Numbered from the stretch's first letter, positions 1-4,925 are shown. The stretch: 5,945 nucleotides of DNA from Deltaproteobacteria bacterium (GCA_019312985.1 JAFDCC010000160.1:1-5945), one strand, 5' to 3'. The notes: generated by a model from the letters alone, not told the origin. Numbers and translations: made by a program.

Positions 1-338
1 CTGAAGGCGAAAAGCATGAAGCAGGTCACCGTGGAGATGATGGCAAGGTAGACGGCCCTGCTGCCGAGGGGCCGCAGGGGGGTTACGCCGTAAGCATGGC
101 TGATGGCACCGATGAGGCACAAACCGGTGGAGGTTATCGCAAAAAAGGCAAACGAGGAGGTCAGGATCCCCCACGGCACTTCCCGGGAGATGTTGTAGGC
201 GATCTGGTGGCCGGTCATTGTTGCATAGACCCCGGCCGTCAGGCCTGATATGACAAAGAGCGACATGATGTGGGTAAGCCATTTGACCGAAATGCCTGCC
301 AGGCGCCCTTCTTCCAGGTTATCGATATTGATTGCCAT
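1..338 (-). CDS. NrfD/PsrC-like quinone-interacting membrane subunit (partial, N-terminal part)
   Basis: The reverse strand encodes 112 codons beginning MAINIDNLEEGRLAG and running off the left edge, so only the N-terminal third or so of a protein of this class is present. Three hydrophobic segments are seen at about residues 19-41, 54-78 and 93-112. Between the first two lies REVPWGILTSSFAFF, which resembles the conserved (D/E)VPWG segment of NrfD/PsrC family proteins. These integral membrane subunits exchange electrons between the quinone pool and a partner iron-sulfur protein. The ATG at 338 is the first in frame and follows the cytochrome stop by 19 nt; a GGGA stretch about 7 nt upstream is a modest ribosome site. 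It is the last visible gene of a minus-strand operon with a ferredoxin-like subunit and a triheme cytochrome, which supports the assignment. The exact subfamily cannot be told from this fragment. Confidence 0.8.
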   Translation of the reverse strand, partial: MAINIDNLEEGRLAGISVKWLTHIMSLFVISGLTAGVYATMTGHQIAYNISREVPWGILTSSFAFFAITSTGLCLIGAISHAYGVTPLRPLGSRAVYLAIISTVTCFMLFAF

Positions 339-357
339 ACCTTTTTCCCGTATTGGG

Positions 358-756
358 TTAGCGGTCCGAAGCCTGTTTTTTCAGGTTCAGGTGGTATTCC
401 TCCAGGTGCTTATGTCCCTGGACGCCAATATGACACCAGTTGCACCTTGTTTCGACGGAAAAGGCAGCCTTGCCATCGTGGCATTTGCCACAGTACTTTC
501 CCTCCCGAAAGGCGGCCATGGTAAAGTCCCCCTGTTCTTCAACCGCTCCCGCCTTCTGGGGAAAAGGCTCTGGGTGGCAGCTTTCGCAGGTGAACTTTTT
601 TCCCAGGTGGAACCGGTGCTCGAAAATGACCGCCCGCACCGGTTTAATGAATAAAATGGGGCCGCCGCCGTATTCCGCCGCCGCTGCCTGCAGGGCAAAT
701 ACAGCCGGGCCCGGCAGCAGGAAAACAAGAAAAACCATCCAGCAGCATCTGTTCAT
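358..756 (-). CDS. Small periplasmic triheme c-type cytochrome (cytochrome c7-like)
   Basis: This 132-residue protein starts MNRCCWMVFLVFLLPG, a Sec-type signal peptide that probably ends near the AAAA stretch at about residues 24-27. Three CXXCH heme sites follow: CESCH (57-61), CGKCH (89-93) and CNWCH (105-109). An FEHRFH segment before the first site (His47, His50) offers axial ligands. The order FxHxxH, CxxCHP, then a spacer with GDFTMAAFREGKYCGKCHDGKAAFSV, then CxxCH matches the triheme c7-type domain common in Geobacter-like bacteria. An ATG lies two codons upstream (762), but the GGGA site sits at good distance from 756 and too close to 762. It lies between the iron-sulfur gene (27 nt gap) and the NrfD-like gene (19 nt gap), so it is probably the periplasmic electron carrier of that complex. 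Confidence 0.88.
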   Translation of the reverse strand: MNRCCWMVFLVFLLPGPAVFALQAAAAEYGGGPILFIKPVRAVIFEHRFHLGKKFTCESCHPEPFPQKAGAVEEQGDFTMAAFREGKYCGKCHDGKAAFSVETRCNWCHIGVQGHKHLEEYHLNLKKQASDR

Positions 757-783
757 AGGCATTTCCCGTCGTCTCTTGCCATT

Positions 784-1551
784 TTATCCCTCCAGGTAAA
801 AGACATTGGGCATGGAGCCCGATTCCGGCCGAAGCACCAGTATGGTCCGGCCCGGCTCATGAAGCTGCCGGTAGAGTTTGCCATCATGGTCCGACAGGTC
901 GCCGAAAAGCAGGACATCAGCCGGACATGCCTCTACACAGGCAGTCGTTTTTTCTCCCCTCTCCAGCCTCTGGCGGTTACAGAAGTCACACTTGTCAACT
1001 GCCTCGTTCTTCCGGTTATAATAGCGGGCATTGTATGGACAAGCAGTCATGCAGGCCTTGCAGCCGATACACAGCGAGCCGTTCATCATAACAATGCCGT
1101 TCTTCTTGTCTTTGTATGTTGCCTTGGTCGGACAGACACGGACACAGGGTGGCCGGTTGCACTGGTTGCAGAGAACGGGCAGAAACTCCCGGATCAACTT
1201 ACTGGCCGCCGTCCCGGTCTTCCTGCGGCTCAGAATGGCATTCCTGGACCCGTAGGACGGGACGCTGTTGGTTTCGGCGCAGGCTTCGATGCATCGCTGG
1301 CAGTCAATGCACCGGTCCTTGTACAGCAGCATGGCATAGTGGGGCTGGTACGGATAGGTTCCCACGACGCTGGCGCCGAGGAGCCCGCCTTTTGCCTCCG
1401 CGGTCGGCACGAGAGAAAGAACGGTGCCGGCGGCGAGCACACCGGTGATTGTGAATCCCAGCCGCAGAAAAATCCTGCGTTCCCTGCAGTGGATATCTTT
1501 CTCAGTACCGGGTCTGCCGCTGACACTCCCCGGAAGCCGCTTCATAATCAT
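784..1551 (-). CDS. Tat-exported ferredoxin-like subunit with four [4Fe-4S] clusters (NrfC/PsrB/DmsB type)
   Basis: From the ATG at 1551 the protein has 255 residues. A Tat-like signal, RERRIFLRLGF, with the arginine pair at residues 25-26, precedes a hydrophobic stretch ending in TAEA near 53, so the mature protein should face the periplasm. Sixteen cysteines in four groups follow: CIDCQRCIEAC (81-91), CNQCNRPPCVRVC (128-140), CIGCKACMTAC (161-171) and a split set CDFC...CVEAC (188-209). This is the usual cluster layout of iron-sulfur subunits that pair with NrfD-like membrane proteins, and such a gene lies two positions downstream. The start is uncertain. A stop closes the frame just upstream of a TTG at 1596, which would add 15 residues. 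ATG at 1551 has GGAA and AAAGG upstream, and ATG at 1545 is also possible. It is the first gene of the minus-strand operon. Confidence 0.88.
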   Translation of the reverse strand: MIMKRLPGSVSGRPGTEKDIHCRERRIFLRLGFTITGVLAAGTVLSLVPTAEAKGGLLGASVVGTYPYQPHYAMLLYKDRCIDCQRCIEACAETNSVPSYGSRNAILSRRKTGTAASKLIREFLPVLCNQCNRPPCVRVCPTKATYKDKKNGIVMMNGSLCIGCKACMTACPYNARYYNRKNEAVDKCDFCNRQRLERGEKTTACVEACPADVLLFGDLSDHDGKLYRQLHEPGRTILVLRPESGSMPNVFYLEG

Positions 1552-1603
1552 GTTGTTCCAAACCTTTTGTCCTGCAGAAACACGTCGGCATGACAAACGT
1601 CAT
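1502..1603 (-). other. Possible 33-codon leader reading frame overlapping the ferredoxin-like gene start
   Basis: An ATG at 1603 lies 4 nt after AGGAGG, the best Shine-Dalgarno sequence in this upstream region. It opens a 33-codon frame (MTFVMPTCFCRTKG...) that overlaps the first 50 bases of the iron-sulfur gene in another frame and ends at TGA. The sequence has no recognisable domain. It could be a translated leader that couples to the downstream gene. Alternatively, AGGAGG may serve the TTG at 1596 (11 nt away), or the frame may be chance. The ATG sits inside a small inverted repeat, ATGAC-N4-GTCAT (1590-1603). Confidence 0.2.
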
Positions 1604-1636
1604 ACCGCCTCCTGTGCCGAAAAATCTTGCCGGCCG

Positions 1637-1648
1637 GGAAATATTTCC
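1637..1648. promoter_or_regulatory. Perfect 12-bp palindrome GGAAATATTTCC, possible operator
   Basis: The palindrome lies just downstream of the predicted start of the minus-strand transcript, where a repressor would block it. A 10-base copy of the motif recurs 75 bp away at 1714-1723. Confidence 0.4.
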
Positions 1649-1666
1649 GCCCATCCGACACGGTCA

Positions 1667-1694
1667 ATAGTAAATGGAATGAATCTTATTGCAA
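1667..1694 (-). promoter_or_regulatory. Candidate sigma-70-type promoter for the minus-strand redox operon
   Basis: On the minus strand TTGCAA (1694-1689) and TACTAT (1672-1667) are separated by 16 bp, each matching 4 of 6 consensus positions. Transcription would start near 1660, leaving a leader of about 110 nt. The same TTGCA also ends a poor -24/-12-like string (1705-1690) whose -24 half is degenerate, so a sigma-54 reading is less likely but not excluded. Confidence 0.35.
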
Positions 1695-1713
1695 CCCTTG
1701 CGCTTCTGAAGAA

Positions 1714-1723
1714 AAATATTTCC
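1714..1723. promoter_or_regulatory. Second copy of the AAATATTTCC motif, possible auxiliary operator
   Basis: AAATATTTCC here repeats ten bases of the palindrome at 1637-1648. The full 12 bases are AAAAATATTTCC, so one arm is degenerate. The two centres are 75 bp apart, about seven helical turns, and they bracket the candidate minus-strand promoter. Confidence 0.3.
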
Positions 1724-1748
1724 TTTTAGAATTGCCTCATAACAAAAT

Positions 1749-1764
1749 ATGAATTACCATTCAT
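1749..1764. promoter_or_regulatory. Inverted repeat ATGAAT-N4-ATTCAT in the divergent intergenic region
   Basis: Two perfect 6-base arms are separated by TACC in AT-rich DNA between the divergent genes. It could be an operator acting on either side. AT-rich sequence makes such repeats more frequent by chance, so confidence is limited. Confidence 0.25.
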
Positions 1765-1901
1765 CATTTTTCGTAATTATGCTGATTTTATTTTTATTTT
1801 TTTCTGTTATTTTGGGCAGTCAGGTGAGCGGCAACAGGCTTTGACAGGGCAGGAGCGATATAAGCACCTGCCGAAGGCCTTCCAGGTATTGGTACTCTTC
1901 C

Positions 1902-1910
1902 AGGGGGGGG
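1902..1910 (+). promoter_or_regulatory. Ribosome binding site made of an A-G8 tract before the regulator gene
   Basis: AGGGGGGGG ends 5 nt before the ATG at 1916 and contains the only Shine-Dalgarno-like bases near it, which supports that start. A run of eight G is unusual in this position and could vary in length by slippage. Confidence 0.55.
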
Positions 1911-1915
1911 TTTCC

Positions 1916-3715
1916 ATGGATATCGAGCACGAACAGGCGGAACGGATTCTGATCGTTGATGACGAGGATAGTTTGCGCCTGACTTTTGAAATGCTGCTGA
2001 AAAGAGCCGGCTACAGTCACGTTACCGGTGTTTCCGGCTATGACGAGGCTGTTACCGCTATTGAACAAAATAATTTTGACCTTATCATCAGTGATATCGT
2101 TCTGCCGGGCACCTCCGGTATCGACCTGCTCAGACATGTAAAGGAAACCGGCAAAACCTGCCCGGTGGTCATGATAACCGGCTACCCCAATATTGAATCA
2201 GCGGCCGAGGCGGTCCGCCTCGGGGCCTTTGACTATGTGCCGAAACCTGTCAAAAAAAACGAATTACTGAAAATTGTCGCCCTGGCCCTTGAAAAGTACG
2301 AGCTGCAGAAAGAAAAAGTCCGCTTTGAGGCGCAGCAGGAAAAAAACCGCCAGATGCAGGAGACCATCCTGCGCTCTGTCCGGGAAATAATCATTACCGT
2401 TGACACCCACCTGCGCATAGCCGACATGAACGATATGGCAAAGGACTGGGCCCGCACCTTTCTGCCGGACATCACCATCGGCGTACCCCTTCCGACCCTG
2501 ACCAGCCGGTTTGGCCGGGCCCTGCTCGAAGATGCAGAAGAGGTTCTCAAGCACCGTAAAGAGCTCCGGCTTCACCGAATCGAGTGGCAAAAGCCCGATA
2601 AGAGCACCGGCGTCATGAGCGTCACTGCCGTCCCGCTCGAAGACAGCAGGTCAAACTTTCTCGGTGTGGTTATCACCGCCCGCGACCTCACCAACCTCGA
2701 AGATATCGACCGGCGGGAGCAGCGCGCCAATTTCCACCGCTTTATCGGGAAAAGCAAGACGATGCAGCGGATTTACGCCCTGCTCGAAAGTGTCGGCAAG
2801 GTTGATACCACCGTCCTTGTTACCGGTGAAAGCGGCACGGGTAAAGAGCTGGTTGCAGATGCCCTCCACAATGAAAGTCCGCGCAGCAACCGCCCCCTTG
2901 TCAAGGTCGACTGTACGGCCATCCCCGAAGATCTCCTGGAGAGTGAACTCTTCGGTCACAAGAAAGGCTCCTTTACCGGGGCCGACCGGGACAGGCTGGG
3001 TCGGATCCTGCAGGCTGACGGCGGCACCCTCTTCCTCGATGAAATTGGCGACATTTCGCCGCGCATGCAGCTGCGGCTTCTGCGCTTTCTCCAGGAAAGA
3101 ACATTCTATCCCGTCGGGCAGGACCAGCCGATCCAGGTGGATGTGCGGGTCATCACGGCGACCAATGCCGACCTCAAGGAAAAGGTTAACAGGGGGCAAT
3201 TCCGGGAAGACCTTTACTTCAGGCTCCGGGTGGTTGACATTCACCTGCCGCCGCTGCGTGAACGGAAGGAAGACATACCGCTGCTTGCCCGTCACTTTCT
3301 CACGATTTTCGACGGCAAGATGAAAAAGGGGATTACCGGTTTTTCCGACCCGGTCTTGGAGCAACTTGCCAGGCATTCCTGGCCTGGAAATATCAGGGAG
3401 CTTGAGCATATCATCGAACGGGCCTACGTTCTCTGCAACAGTGACACCATAACAACTGAGCACCTGCCGACAGAAGTAAAGGTCGCTGCCGTCTCCGGGC
3501 AGCCCGGGGCAATACCGGCCGCCGCCCAGCCTGCCGCCGCCGCTGCGGGCGGGCCGGAATCTGACCCGGAGGACGAGGTCGGCCGCATCATCGAGGCGCT
3601 GCGGCGCACTGGCGGCAACAAGGCCAAGGCTGCCCGCCTCCTCGGGTTCGACCGGAGTACCCTGTACAGGAAGATAGCAAGCAATAATATTGACCTGTCC
3701 GACCTGAAAATCTAG
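1916..3715 (+). CDS. Sigma-54-dependent response regulator (receiver, PAS-like, AAA+, Fis-type HTH)
   Basis: A 599-residue enhancer-binding protein. The N-terminal receiver (about 9-125) has the acidic pair Asp15/Asp16, phosphoacceptor Asp60 in SDIVLPG, Thr88 and Lys110. A short helical linker leads to a PAS-like domain (about 145-260). The AAA+ domain has Walker A GESGTGKE (304-311), the sigma-54 contact loop as GSFTGA (351-356; the textbook form is GAFTGA), Walker B GGTLFLDEIGD (Asp375, Glu376) and REDLYFRLRV (430-439). A Pro/Ala-rich linker (523-553) precedes a Fis-type HTH (about 558-590, GGNKAKAARLLGFDRSTLYRKI). The frame extends 25 codons upstream to a TTG, but ATG 1916 has the ribosome site and starts just before the receiver. 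Phosphorylation by an unseen kinase should trigger oligomerisation and open-complex formation at -24/-12 promoters. The -24/-12 site at 4227 and palindromes at 3956-3987 make the next operon its likely target. Confidence 0.95.
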   Translation: MDIEHEQAERILIVDDEDSLRLTFEMLLKRAGYSHVTGVSGYDEAVTAIEQNNFDLIISDIVLPGTSGIDLLRHVKETGKTCPVVMITGYPNIESAAEAVRLGAFDYVPKPVKKNELLKIVALALEKYELQKEKVRFEAQQEKNRQMQETILRSVREIIITVDTHLRIADMNDMAKDWARTFLPDITIGVPLPTLTSRFGRALLEDAEEVLKHRKELRLHRIEWQKPDKSTGVMSVTAVPLEDSRSNFLGVVITARDLTNLEDIDRREQRANFHRFIGKSKTMQRIYALLESVGKVDTTVLVTGESGTGKELVADALHNESPRSNRPLVKVDCTAIPEDLLESELFGHKKGSFTGADRDRLGRILQADGGTLFLDEIGDISPRMQLRLLRFLQERTFYPVGQDQPIQVDVRVITATNADLKEKVNRGQFREDLYFRLRVVDIHLPPLRERKEDIPLLARHFLTIFDGKMKKGITGFSDPVLEQLARHSWPGNIRELEHIIERAYVLCNSDTITTEHLPTEVKVAAVSGQPGAIPAAAQPAAAAAGGPESDPEDEVGRIIEALRRTGGNKAKAARLLGFDRSTLYRKIASNNIDLSDLKI

Positions 3716-3729
3716 AAAACCGGTCGTTT

Positions 3730-3759
3730 GGCCCCGCCCGGGAAAATTCCACCGGGGCC
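3730..3759 (+). terminator. GC-rich hairpin downstream of the regulator, weak terminator candidate
   Basis: GGCCCCG (3730-3736) and CGGGGCC (3753-3759) form a 7-bp GC stem with a 16-nt loop, 15 bases after the stop codon. No T tract follows, so an intrinsic terminator is uncertain. Confidence 0.3.
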
Positions 3760-3798
3760 GCATGAAAACCGAACCTGGCCTGCTTTTCACCCCACACC

Positions 3799-3815
3799 CC
3801 CGAAACTTTTTCGGG
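3799..3815 (+). terminator. Tight hairpin CCCGAAA-CTT-TTTCGGG, possible terminator
   Basis: Perfect 7-bp arms with a 3-nt loop lie about 84 bases after the regulator stop. The following bases (TCCCTTCCC) are pyrimidine-rich but not a T run, so it may be a factor-dependent terminator or an RNA end stabiliser. Confidence 0.4.
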
Positions 3816-3955
3816 TCCCTTCCCTGCCTGTCCGGGGTCCTTTTCATGCCCACCCCAACAGCAGAGGCTTTTCTTTGGCCGCTGGTTTTACTTCCCGTGC
3901 CAATCGCCACCATAAACTAAAATAAATTACTGAAAATACTACAAATAGTACACGC

Positions 3956-3987
3956 TGCAACACTTTTGTTGCAACACTTCTGTTGCA
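3956..3987. promoter_or_regulatory. Two overlapping palindromes TGCAACA-N4-TGTTGCA, likely upstream activating sequence
   Basis: Site 1 (3956-3973) is TGCAACACTTTTGTTGCA and site 2 (3970-3987) is TGCAACACTTCTGTTGCA. Both have perfect 7-base arms with a 4-base spacer, and they share the TGCA at 3970-3973. Fis-type HTH dimers of sigma-54 activators bind dyads of this size. They lie about 270-300 bp upstream of the expected start of the 4227 promoter, within the usual enhancer range. Binding by the adjacent regulator is inferred from position only. Confidence 0.7.
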
Positions 3988-3998
3988 TCCAGGGCTTC

Positions 3999-4005
3999 TG
4001 CAACA
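3999..4005. promoter_or_regulatory. Third TGCAACA half-site next to the paired palindromes
   Basis: A perfect TGCAACA lies 12 bases after the second palindrome, with CTTC before it as in the spacer of that palindrome. The matching right arm is not conserved. It could be a low-affinity contact for a third dimer. Confidence 0.4.
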
Positions 4006-4006
4006 C

Positions 4007-4037
4007 AAATCTGCGGCATATGTGCCAAATCCGCAGC
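4007..4037. repeat. Direct repeat AAATCYGCRGC in two copies 20 bp apart, also forming an inverted repeat
   Basis: AAATCTGCGGC (4007-4017) and AAATCCGCAGC (4027-4037) match at 9 of 11 bases. Their CTGCGG (4011-4016) and CCGCAG (4031-4036) parts are also exact inverted arms around a smaller dyad, GGCA-TATG-TGCC (4015-4026). This may be a binding site for another regulator. Confidence 0.4.
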
Positions 4038-4058
4038 AAGGCAGCGTTATTTGCTGCG
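4032..4058. repeat. Inverted repeat CGCAGCAA-N11-TTGCTGCG
   Basis: Two exact 8-base arms (4032-4039 and 4051-4058) lie between the TGCAACA sites and the sigma-54 promoter. A T run (4071-4076) lies 12 bases further on, too far for a classical terminator, so an operator is at least as likely. Confidence 0.4.
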
Positions 4059-4173
4059 TTAGCTTCTGGTTTTTTCATCCTCCGGCTCAAGACTTACGCC
4101 CGGGCGACTTCATCTCTAACAATCTATAATAACAGTGTAAAACTGGTGAGAAATGCCGAGCGTCCCGATAATT

Positions 4174-4196
4174 TTTCGGCCCGGTGCCGGCTGAAA
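4174..4196. repeat. Hairpin TTTCGGCC-N7-GGCTGAAA upstream of the sigma-54 promoter
   Basis: Eight paired positions, one of them G-T, flank a 7-base loop and end 30 bases before the -24 element. This could be an operator or a structure that affects DNA looping. No function can be assigned from the sequence. Confidence 0.3.
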
Positions 4197-4226
4197 GCAA
4201 GAGGGAACGGGGCGCCGGAAATTTTC

Positions 4227-4242
4227 TGGCACAAAATATGCT
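4227..4242 (+). promoter_or_regulatory. Sigma-54 (-24/-12) promoter TGGCAC-AAAAT-ATGCT
   Basis: The -24 element is a perfect TGGCAC and the -12 element is ATGCT, one base from TTGCT. The GG-to-GC spacing is exactly that of the TGGCAC-N5-TTGCW consensus. Transcription should begin near 4253, about 60 bases before the first gene of the right-hand operon. An enhancer-binding protein gene and dyad sites lie directly upstream. Confidence 0.82.
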
Positions 4243-4313
4243 ATTGACAGGTAAATAGGGCAAGTTGATGCAAATGCGACAATATTTTGCCACAACAAGC
4301 GCGGAGGCAAATG

Positions 4314-4541
4314 ATGTACGATTCGATCAATATCACCCGGGAAAGAGTGGCAACGTTTGATACGGATGTGGAAGTTGCGGACCTCCAACTGGGTAATTCC
4401 AGGCTGGGCCTGGGGGTGATCCTGACGATGGCGGCCTTTGTCGGTATCTGGGGCGTTGCCTGCCTCATCGGCGGCCTGGCGAGTGCAGGCAGCTTCAGCG
4501 ACGTATGGCGGGGCCTGGTGACTGCCTTCTCAGGAATGTAG
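4314..4541 (+). CDS. Small single-pass membrane protein of unknown function, first gene of the sigma-54 operon
   Basis: The protein has 75 residues. A hydrophilic, partly acidic N-terminus (1-30) is followed by one hydrophobic segment, about 31-56, LGLGVILTMAAFVGIWGVAC and on to GGLA, and a short amphipathic tail. GGAGG at 4303-4307 precedes two adjacent ATGs. The second (4314) has the better 6-nt spacing; 4311 would add one methionine. No family is recognised with confidence. The membrane segment shares IW-x-VA-x4-GLA with the next gene product, and the segment after it can also be aligned, so the two may be diverged copies. Being first in an operon with a pentaheme cytochrome and an iron-sulfur subunit, it is probably an accessory membrane subunit of that redox complex. 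Confidence 0.75.
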   Translation: MYDSINITRERVATFDTDVEVADLQLGNSRLGLGVILTMAAFVGIWGVACLIGGLASAGSFSDVWRGLVTAFSGM

Positions 4542-4565
4542 CCCGGATCGACTACATCAAAATAG

Positions 4566-4574
4566 AGGGGGGGG
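4566..4574 (+). promoter_or_regulatory. Ribosome binding site with an A-G8 tract before the second small membrane gene
   Basis: AGGGGGGGG ends 3 nt before the ATG at 4578 and is the only purine-rich site there. A G8 tract with the same A-G8 form also precedes the regulator gene at 1902-1910. Confidence 0.5.
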
Positions 4575-4577
4575 ATA

Positions 4578-4886
4578 ATGGGAACACGCAAACTGAACGG
4601 CAGGAGAGTCGCATGGCATGCTTCAATATTCTGCGGCACCCTCATCAGCATCTGGTCGGTTGCCGCATTCCTCAGCGGCCTGGCGCAGGTAAACTGGCAG
4701 CTGTCCGAACTGCTCCGGCACTACCTGGTCGCCGTCGGCCTGCTGCAGGAATACCACACCCTCTCCGACTTTTATACCCATATCAAGGGGGTTGAATACA
4801 TTATCGCTCTTCTGTTTCTCGTTGTTTTTCCCGTATTTTACATGTACCTCAACCGTTCAAGGGAAAAAATCATCGCTGAAACATAA
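4578..4886 (+). CDS. Small two-pass membrane protein of unknown function
   Basis: The protein has 102 residues with two hydrophobic segments, about 15-36 and 73-91, joined by a loop of roughly 36 residues (NWQLSELLRHYLVAVGLLQE and on). The N-terminus (TRKLNGRR) and C-terminus (NRSREK) are both basic, so by the positive-inside rule both ends should be cytoplasmic and the loop periplasmic. Residues 25-36, IWSVAAFLSGLA, match IWGVACLIGGLA of the preceding protein at 7 of 12 positions. The gene follows 36 nt after the first small gene and is clearly in the same operon. The family is not recognised. A membrane-anchoring or quinone-site accessory role in the cytochrome/iron-sulfur complex is a reasonable inference. 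The ATG is the first good start after the G-rich ribosome site. Confidence 0.78.
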   Translation: MGTRKLNGRRVAWHASIFCGTLISIWSVAAFLSGLAQVNWQLSELLRHYLVAVGLLQEYHTLSDFYTHIKGVEYIIALLFLVVFPVFYMYLNRSREKIIAET

Positions 4887-4909
4887 CGCTGATCTGCAAG
4901 ATTCCCGGC

Positions 4910-4925
4910 AATTCTTTACAGAATT
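4910..4925. promoter_or_regulatory. Inverted repeat AATTCT-N4-AGAATT in the gap before the pentaheme cytochrome gene
   Basis: Two perfect 6-base arms lie in the 139-base gap between the second small membrane gene and the cytochrome gene, the only large gap in this operon. The rest of the gap is A/T-rich. TACAAT at 4982-4987 resembles a -10 element but has no matching -35. A secondary regulatory point is possible, not shown. Confidence 0.25.

Larger units (their letters stand above)
3716..4313. other. 598-bp regulatory intergenic region without a convincing gene
   Basis: No reading frame here has both a ribosome site and a recognisable protein. The left part (3716-3900) is GC-rich and holds two hairpins that may end regulator transcription. 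From 3905 the DNA becomes AT-rich, then comes a cluster of repeats (3956-4058), a hairpin (4174-4196) and a -24/-12 promoter (4227-4242). Confidence 0.75.

Noticed and set aside
859..1593. Plus-strand frame of 244 codons
   Set aside because: It lies antisense to the iron-sulfur gene, whose sixteen cluster cysteines prove the coding strand.
1675..1693. TGG-N13-TGCA on the plus strand as a sigma-54 promoter for the regulator
   Set aside because: The GG to GC distance is three bases longer than the fixed sigma-54 spacing.
1841..1864. TTGACA (1841-1846) followed by TATAAG (1859-1864) as a promoter for the regulator
   Set aside because: Both elements look good alone but the spacer is 12 bp, far from the usual 16-18, so they cannot form one standard promoter.
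1841..1915. 25-codon N-terminal extension of the regulator from a TTG
   Set aside because: The extension has no receiver-like sequence and no good ribosome site, while ATG 1916 starts nine residues before the first receiver strand.
2651..3913. Long minus-strand frame of 420 codons
   Set aside because: It runs opposite the well-supported activator gene, has no recognisable domain and no ribosome site; it is an effect of GC-rich codon use.
3956..4058. Repeats as a CRISPR array or mobile element end
   Set aside because: Repeats are short, dyad-symmetric, unequally spaced and next to a promoter; no cas or transposase genes are present.
4125..4130. TATAAT, a perfect -10 hexamer, as a promoter for the right operon
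   Set aside because: No -35-like sequence lies 15-18 bp upstream and there is no extended -10 TG; the -24/-12 site at 4227 is far better.
3966..4247. 93-codon frame across the intergenic region
   Set aside because: It starts inside the palindromes, ends inside the sigma-54 promoter, has no ribosome site and no familiar protein features.
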